A stretch of DNA of 39,296 bases, from NCBI RefSeq assembly GCF_004346035.1, contig NZ_SLZN01000026.1, positions 1 through 39,296 of the forward strand, written 5' to 3'. The first letter of the stretch is position 1, and every line of letters starts with the position of its first letter. The position numbers and the translations under genes were made by a program. This stretch comes from Acidomonas methanolica (GTDB lineage Bacteria > Pseudomonadota > Alphaproteobacteria > Acetobacterales > Acetobacteraceae). A model generated the notes under the pieces. That model was not told the origin of the DNA. It saw only the letters and a list, made by a program, of their open reading frames with translations, and searched no databases. Shown piece after piece: positions 34,258 to 39,296 of this stretch.

Positions 34258-35231
34258 CGCCGCCCCCCTTTCGGGTCGAGCACGTCCCGCAGCGCATCGC
34301 CCAGCACGTTCAGCGCCAGCACCGTGGCGACGATGGCCAGCCCCGGAAGGATCGCCACCATCGGGCGCGTGTAGATTAGCCCCTCCCCGTCCTGGATGAT
34401 CGTCCCCCAGGAGGCGGCCGGTGCCTGCACGCCGAGCGAGAGGAAGGAGAGCGAGGATTCCGCCAACAGGCACAGCGCCATCAGCAGAGGCGCGAGCACC
34501 ATCAGCGTGTCGAGCAGGTTCGGCAAAATCTCGCGCGTCAGGATGCGCCAGTGAGACGCGCCGAGCGCCCGCGCCGCCAGCACGAATTCCGCCCGCGCCA
34601 GCGCCAGCGCCCGCGCCCTCAGCGGGCGCGCGGCATAGGGGATATAGACGAGCGCGATGATGGCCACCGGAATCAGCAGATTATCGGACGCGATGGTCAC
34701 GATCCCCAGATGCAGCGCATGGCCGATCGTGACGATGGAGAGCGAGATCGCCAGCAGATAGACCGGCACCGCCCAGAGGATATCGAGCAGCCGGGACAGC
34801 ACCGCGTCCACCCATCCGCCGAAATACCCCGCCGCCAGCCCCAGCCCCGTCGCCACAGCCAGGCAGAGCAGCGCCGAGGCCGCCGAGATCAGCAGCGAAT
34901 TGCGCCCGCCATACAATACCCGCGCCGCCACGTCCCGCCCCTGCGGGTCCGCCCCCATCGCATAGGGCCCGAGGCGCCAGTCCGGACCGATGGGCGTCAG
35001 GCCGAGATGCAGCGGATTATCGTTCGGCTGCATCAGGTCGACCTCCCGCCCGTCGCGGATCGTCGTTCCCGCCACGTCGGACGCGAAGGGATCGACGCCG
35101 ACCCAGGCCGCGTACAGCGGCGCGGCGGCGCTCGCGAGCACGATCAGCAGCAGCGCCGAGAACGCGGCCACCGCACCGCGCCGGCGCAGCACCTGACGCG
35201 CCAGCCGCACCCACGGTCCCCCCTCGCTCAC
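34254..35231 (-). CDS. Dipeptide/oligopeptide ABC transporter permease (OppC/DppC-like)
   Basis: The 325-residue permease has the OppC N-terminal helix (AFSALLLIVLASAAAPLYAA), the segment YAMGADPQGRDVAARVLYGG and the EAA loop (ARAEFVLAARALGASHWRIL, followed by TREILPN). The end is ALRDVLDPK. GTG 35231 overlaps the amidase stop by 4 bp (GTGA). An insertion around DGREVDLMQPNDNPLHLG between the first helix and the conserved part is longer than in enterobacterial OppC but seen in some relatives. Confidence 0.9.
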   Translation of the reverse strand: MSEGGPWVRLARQVLRRRGAVAAFSALLLIVLASAAAPLYAAWVGVDPFASDVAGTTIRDGREVDLMQPNDNPLHLGLTPIGPDWRLGPYAMGADPQGRDVAARVLYGGRNSLLISAASALLCLAVATGLGLAAGYFGGWVDAVLSRLLDILWAVPVYLLAISLSIVTIGHALHLGIVTIASDNLLIPVAIIALVYIPYAARPLRARALALARAEFVLAARALGASHWRILTREILPNLLDTLMVLAPLLMALCLLAESSLSFLSLGVQAPAASWGTIIQDGEGLIYTRPMVAILPGLAIVATVLALNVLGDALRDVLDPKGGRR

Positions 35232-36628
35232 GCCGTCGGCACCCCATCCGGCGGCGACCAGTCGAACGGCCGCCAGGCCGGCGGAACCGGGCAAGGCTCG
35301 AACACGCTGCCCAGCCGCAACGCGTCCGCCTCCCGTCCCGGCCGCGCGACGATCTGCATCCCGACCGGCATGCCGCCGGGCGACAGCCCCACCGGCACGC
35401 TCAGCACCGGCAGGCGGCTCAACATGTTGAACATCCCCGTCATCGTCGTCTCGCGCAGCCGCCCCGAAATCTCCGGCGGCGGACTGACATACGGCCCGTC
35501 CGCCAACGGCGTCTCGCGCGCAAGGGCAGGGCAGATCAGCGCGTCATACCGTTCCAGCACGGGCTGCAACACCTGCGCCATCCGCGTGCGGATCATCTCC
35601 CCCTGCCGCACGGCCAGAGCCGACGCCTCCCTCCCCTCCGCGATCAGCCGCCGCACCGCGGGAGCCAGCAGCGCCTCGCGGCCCTGCACCGCGGCGCCAT
35701 AGTTCTGCGCCAGCCAGACCGCCCATTCACGGTCCCATTGCGCCGACGCCTCGGGCGGAAACGCCAGCGCGACGGGTTCGACACTTACGCCCGCCGCCGC
35801 CAGCCGCCCCGCCGCGCCGTCCAGCGCGGCTGTCACGAACGGCATCACCTCGTAACAGCCGAGATCGACGGAGAGCGCCACACGCAGCCCGGCGGGCGGG
35901 CGCTCCAGCGCCGCGACGAAGTCTTCCGGCGGCGGCGCGCCCGCGATATCGTGCCGCGCCTGCGACTGGGTGACGTTCAGGAACAACGCCGCGTCCCGGC
36001 AGGACTGTGCCAGCGGCCCCCAATGCGCCAGCGTGTCGAAGCGGTTCGCGCCCCCGTCGAACGGCACCCGCCCCAGCGAGGGCTTGAGCCCGAACACCCC
36101 GCAGGCCGAGGCCGGAATGCGGATCGACCCGCCCATGTCCGACCCCTCGGCCAGCGCGACGCATCCCGCCGCCACCGCCACGGCGGAGCCGCCCGAACTC
36201 CCGCCGCTGCTATAGGCCGGATTCCAGGGATTGCGCGTCACCCCGAGCAACGGGCTGTCTGTCCGTCCGGCCCAGGCGAATTCCGGCGTCGTTGTCCGCC
36301 CGATCACGATGGCCCCCGCCGCTTTCAGCCGCGCCGCAATCAACGCATCCCGCTCCGCCACGCGCGAGGCGAAGAGGCGCGACCCTTCGGTCCAGCGGTC
36401 GCCGCGCGTCGGCGTCATGTCCTTGAGCACGATCGGCACCCCGCCCAGCGGCCCCGGCCTGACTCCCGCCCGCGCCTCCGCCAACGCCGCCTCGTCGCGC
36501 AGGGTGACGAAGGCGTTGCACGCGAGCTGCACCTCGTGCGCGCGCTCCAGCGCCGCCTCCACCACGGCCACGGGATCGAGCGCGCCCGCCGCGATCCCCG
36601 CCGCCTGCGCCGTCGCGTCCATCCTCAC
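35228..36628 (-). CDS. Amidase signature family enzyme within the peptide ABC operon
   Basis: The 466-residue amidase has the full Ser-cisSer-Lys triad region: K69 in [19 protein letters not shown] with cis-Ser S144, and S168 in [11 protein letters not shown]. It hydrolyses a carboxamide; relatives range from glutamyl-tRNA amidotransferase A to aryl- and peptide-amidases. No secretion signal, so it probably acts on what the ABC system imports. Start GTG 36628 overlaps the binding-protein stop by 4 bp (GTGAGGATG); ATG 36622 is equally possible. Its position inside a transporter operon suggests an amide-bearing peptide or amide compound as the transported substrate. GatB/GatC partners are absent. 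Confidence 0.9.
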   Translation of the reverse strand: MRMDATAQAAGIAAGALDPVAVVEAALERAHEVQLACNAFVTLRDEAALAEARAGVRPGPLGGVPIVLKDMTPTRGDRWTEGSRLFASRVAERDALIAARLKAAGAIVIGRTTTPEFAWAGRTDSPLLGVTRNPWNPAYSSGGSSGGSAVAVAAGCVALAEGSDMGGSIRIPASACGVFGLKPSLGRVPFDGGANRFDTLAHWGPLAQSCRDAALFLNVTQSQARHDIAGAPPPEDFVAALERPPAGLRVALSVDLGCYEVMPFVTAALDGAAGRLAAAGVSVEPVALAFPPEASAQWDREWAVWLAQNYGAAVQGREALLAPAVRRLIAEGREASALAVRQGEMIRTRMAQVLQPVLERYDALICPALARETPLADGPYVSPPPEISGRLRETTMTGMFNMLSRLPVLSVPVGLSPGGMPVGMQIVARPGREADALRLGSVFEPCPVPPAWRPFDWSPPDGVPTA

Positions 36629-38415
36629 CGGACCCAGACCTGCGAAAAGAACAGGCCGAAATTATGCGTATAGAAGAAATTCCCGAGCCGTTTCGAGACG
36701 AAGGTGACGTCATATTTATGAATGATCGGCGCGCCCGGCGCATGACGCGCGAGCAACGCATCCACCTGCGCCCAGAGATCCGCCCGCTGCGCATCGGTCA
36801 GCGTCACATCGGTCTTGGCGCGGTCGATCAGGGCTTGCACCTCCCCGTCGCAGAAGCCGGAGATGTTGACGGACGAATTCGAGCCGGGATGGAAATTCTC
36901 GCAGCCGAACAGACCGTCGAGAAAATTCGAGGCGGAGGGGAAATCCGAGGACCAGTCCTTGATGGCGATCTGGACGTGGTTGTTGCTGTTCTGGATGTAA
37001 TCGAACATCAACGCCGGGGCGAGCGGCTTGAGATCGGCATGGTAGCCGATCGCGTCCAGCGTGTCGCGCAACTCGTTGCCCATGGCGCGATCGACACTGC
37101 GATTGGCGACGACCAGCGTCACCTTCTGCCCCGCTGTGCCGCTCTCGCGCACCAGTTCGCGCGCACGTTCCAGATCCGGCGCCTTCCATTCCGGCGCGGG
37201 ATGCGCGAAATCCGCACCCTTCGTGTAGGGACACCCCGCCATCCGCCCCGTCAGCTCCGGCGGCACCAGCGAGCAGAGCGGCTGCGCGATCGCCGGGCCG
37301 CCATAGAGAATGGTCATCGCATGGCGGTTGATGGCGTAATCCACCGCCTGCCGCGCCTTCTCGCTGTCGAACGGCGGAATATGGACGTTCATCGGCGCGA
37401 AATAGATCGTCAGATGCGGCTCGATATGCGTCTGGGACGTGAACCGCGCGCCAAGCTCGCCCAGACGGTCGAGCGGAATCGGATCGTAGATCCAGTCCGT
37501 CTGCCCGTTCTCGATGGCGGTGACGGCGGCCTCGTCGGTCAGGCCGAAGCGATACTCGATCCGGTCCACATAGCCGGGCGGCTGCACCTCCGCGTTCCAG
37601 ACATGGAAATACGGGTTCCGCTCGGCGACGATCCCACCCTCGGGATTATAGCTGACGATATGATACGGTCCCGTCCCCGGCACCGGATTGTTTCCTGTGT
37701 CGTGATCCGGCGTATCGGCGGGCAGGATGCTCGCATGGGTGAAGGCGAGCTTCATCATGAACTCGGTGTCGGGCGCCGTGAGATGGAATGTCACGGTGCG
37801 ATGGACGGGATCGGGGCTCACCCCCTCCGCGAGCGTGCAGTGAGCCGGATCGGCAAGGCACGCTTTGGCCCCGGCGATATCGCCGTAAAACGCCCCCGCC
37901 GTCGGCGAGCCCACGCGGAAGAGCCGGCGGAAGGAGGCCGCGACATCCTCCACCGTCACCTTCCGCCCATCCGAGAAGCGGATGCCGTCGCGCAGGGTGA
38001 AGACATAGGTCCGGCCCCCGTCCTGCGGGGCGGGAATCGCCTCGGCGAGATCGGGCATCACCGTATCGCCCGCCGGGCCGCGCGCCTTGCGGAACCCCGT
38101 CAGCCCGTCATAGATCGTCACGAAGAGGTTGATATATTCCGCCGTATAGTTGATCTGCGGGTCCAGCGTCCCGCCCGACCCGACGGCGGCGAGATGCAAC
38201 GTGCCGCCCCGATGCGCCGCCGGGAGGCTGTCTTCCGCCCGAACGGGGATGCAACAGCACAGAGGGCCCAGCACCAGCACGGCCCGGAAGCGGGAAAGGC
38301 CACGCCTGACTGCCGGCAAACCACGAATGGACTCTTCTCCCGAATGCGCCTGAAGCAAAGCCGGATCGTACCAGAGTCTGGCGGGAAGAAAATAGCCGCC
38401 CTTTCGACATGACAC
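36625..38415 (-). CDS. Peptide ABC transporter substrate-binding protein (SBP family 5)
   Basis: The 596-codon frame encodes a family 5 extracytoplasmic binding protein: GGTLHLAAVGSGGTLDPQI, YTAEYINLFVTIYDGLTGF, FTLRDGIRFSDGRKVTVEDV, GTGPYHIVSYN, and KARQAVDYAINRHAMTILYGG. It captures peptides or similar ligands in the periplasm. The signal sequence is at residues 42-60 (FRAVLVLGPLCCCIPVRA) if GTG 38415 is the start; a TTG at 38319 would put a normal 27-residue signal at the N-terminus, so the start is uncertain. First gene of the six-gene operon; about 225 bp of non-coding DNA separate it from the tRNA gene. Confidence 0.88.
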   Translation of the reverse strand: MSCRKGGYFLPARLWYDPALLQAHSGEESIRGLPAVRRGLSRFRAVLVLGPLCCCIPVRAEDSLPAAHRGGTLHLAAVGSGGTLDPQINYTAEYINLFVTIYDGLTGFRKARGPAGDTVMPDLAEAIPAPQDGGRTYVFTLRDGIRFSDGRKVTVEDVAASFRRLFRVGSPTAGAFYGDIAGAKACLADPAHCTLAEGVSPDPVHRTVTFHLTAPDTEFMMKLAFTHASILPADTPDHDTGNNPVPGTGPYHIVSYNPEGGIVAERNPYFHVWNAEVQPPGYVDRIEYRFGLTDEAAVTAIENGQTDWIYDPIPLDRLGELGARFTSQTHIEPHLTIYFAPMNVHIPPFDSEKARQAVDYAINRHAMTILYGGPAIAQPLCSLVPPELTGRMAGCPYTKGADFAHPAPEWKAPDLERARELVRESGTAGQKVTLVVANRSVDRAMGNELRDTLDAIGYHADLKPLAPALMFDYIQNSNNHVQIAIKDWSSDFPSASNFLDGLFGCENFHPGSNSSVNISGFCDGEVQALIDRAKTDVTLTDAQRADLWAQVDALLARHAPGAPIIHKYDVTFVSKRLGNFFYTHNFGLFFSQVWVR

Positions 38416-38642
38416 AAAAACATTCCACCCTCCACGTCATTCCGAAAGGTGACGACCATATCCGCATTCGAGACGGACCACTGCGCCGGACACTACGTGA
38501 CCGACACGCAAGCAGAGACCAGTGACACCGCCGGGCCGGATTGGGCTGGTCAGGTCCATGCCTCCCATAATTTTCTCCCCGCCCCCTTGCTCCCGTTCCC
38601 CGCCGCTCCTATAAGCGCCGCACGGCCCGGCTTACCGGATTC

Positions 38643-38732
<90 letters not shown>

Positions 38733-38854
38733 TTTGATATATCCCATACCAGTCCAGAGCGTTTTTATGTCCGTCGTCTAAAGATTTGGGACTTTGGATG
38801 ACGTGAGATAACGGAGGAACTGGCCCCTCTGGTTATGCTGTTTAGGCGGCACGC

Positions 38855-39198
38855 GGCTCTGTTGCACAAATAGAGTTTTGGTTATGGACCTCGCATTCTG
38901 GGACTTATGATTTACTGAATAGCCTCGGTGAGTGGGATTCCGAGCGCGGTGAACTGATTGAGGATCGCGATACGCAGGTAGAACTCCGAGACCTGACGGT
39001 CAAAGTCTCTCGCGGTGAGGCGCTGGCCGAGCAGTTTGATGCAGTGCATTTTTATCTCGACGCGGCTTCGGCGGTGATACCCGCTCCAGCGTCGCCAGAT
39101 CGCCCGTCCAAAGCGTTCTGAAGCCCGTATGGCCTCATTTCCGGCCCGGGCGCCAGGCGTTGTCGGGCGCCACGGTTTTGCATTCCGTCGGGGTGGAA
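38855..39198 (-). mobile_element. IS5-type insertion sequence, 3' part, interrupted by an IS3-type element
   Basis: GGCTCTGTTGCACAAAT at 38855-38871 is a typical terminal inverted repeat of IS5-related elements and marks this element's end. Homology to its transposase continues to about 39190, where the IS3-type left end begins. The other half of the element is outside the window or lost. Confidence 0.75.
38912..39190 (-). pseudogene. IS5-family transposase, C-terminal part, truncated
   Basis: Reading the minus strand back from the TAA at 38912-38914 gives about 90 residues of an IS5-type DDE transposase end: ERFGRAIWRRWSGYHRRSRV, then EIKMHCIKLLGQRLTARDFD, then RQVSEFYLRIAILNQFTALG and IPLTEAIQ. 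The segment has the catalytic-domain glutamate region (SRVEIKMH). The N-terminal part is cut off by the IS3-like element starting near 39199. Confidence 0.8.
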
Positions 39199-39296
39199 TG
39201 ATTGAAGCGTCCCGGGTTTCCCGGAGGCTCCTATCTGTGAGAAGGAGCCATGATGAACATGATGAGCCAGAGATTTTCGCCTGAGGTCCGGGAACG
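39199..39296 (+). mobile_element. IS3-family insertion sequence, left end (runs off window)
   Basis: The left end begins TGATTGAAGCGTCCCGGGTT, with the TG start typical of IS3-type termini, followed after 51 bp by an orfA start codon. It sits inside the IS5-like transposase, making a nested insertion. Confidence 0.7.
39250..39296 (+). CDS. IS3-family transposase OrfA, first codons (partial at window edge)
   Basis: ATG 39250 (or 39253) follows AAGGAG; the 15 visible codons (MMNMMSQRFSPEVRE) match the N-terminus of IS3-type OrfA proteins, which usually read SKRFSPEVRERAVR before the HTH. The rest lies outside the window. Confidence 0.7.
   Translation, partial: MMNMMSQRFSPEVRE

Noticed and set aside
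36664-38412. Plus-strand open frame of 582 codons
   Set aside because: It is antisense to the peptide-binding protein gene and shows only shadow composition.

Overview
The window is GC-rich DNA (roughly two thirds G+C by eye) that looks like the chromosome of an alphaproteobacterium, most plausibly an acetic acid bacterium (Acetobacteraceae). This rests on base composition, a CCA-encoded tRNA-Ser, TonB-dependent receptors for sugar or metal uptake, a compact rhamnose operon and the mix of IS630, IS5 and IS3 type insertion sequences. The genus assignment is inference.

Layout. Positions 1-1590 are mobile-DNA debris: the 3' part of an IS630-type transposase and a truncated, frameshifted large serine recombinase. 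Positions 1591-12518 form a galactose/galactosamine-type utilisation locus. A minus-strand operon encodes a GHMP-unrelated (BadF/BcrA type) amino-sugar kinase, an AgaS-like SIS enzyme and a KbaZ/GatZ-like tagatose-bisphosphate aldolase subunit, preceded by a DeoR-type repressor gene. Divergent from the repressor is a plus-strand operon with a TonB-dependent receptor, an exported clan GH-D (alpha-galactosidase-like) hydrolase and an exported GH35 beta-galactosidase. Four perfect-phase 10-bp repeats (GATCGTTTGT) in front of the receptor, and two in front of the kinase, look like the repressor's operators and tie the two operons into one regulon.

Positions 12602-18670 (minus strand) are a polysaccharide module: rmlB-rmlA-rmlC-rmlD for dTDP-L-rhamnose, then a GT2 and a GT4 glycosyltransferase. 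The GT4 gene is visibly less GC-rich than its neighbours. Positions 18896-23137 hold the least familiar unit: a 702-residue protein with a class V aminotransferase-like PLP core and a long N-terminal extension, translationally coupled (ATGA) to a histidine phosphatase and convergent with a phosphohexomutase.

Positions 23393-28135 carry small exported or membrane proteins, an AmtB ammonium transporter, an orphan solute-binding-domain protein without a signal peptide and a His-rich secreted protein. A second, larger TonB-dependent receptor follows (28191-31136). Positions 31399-38415 are a tightly overlapping dipeptide/oligopeptide ABC operon: binding protein, amidase, two permeases, two ATPases. 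A tRNA-Ser(CGA) lies at 38643-38732, and the window ends in an IS5-type element interrupted by an IS3-type element.

The best candidates for something not well described are the PLP-protein/phosphatase pair and the galactosamine-like regulon, which lacks several genes normally found with it.
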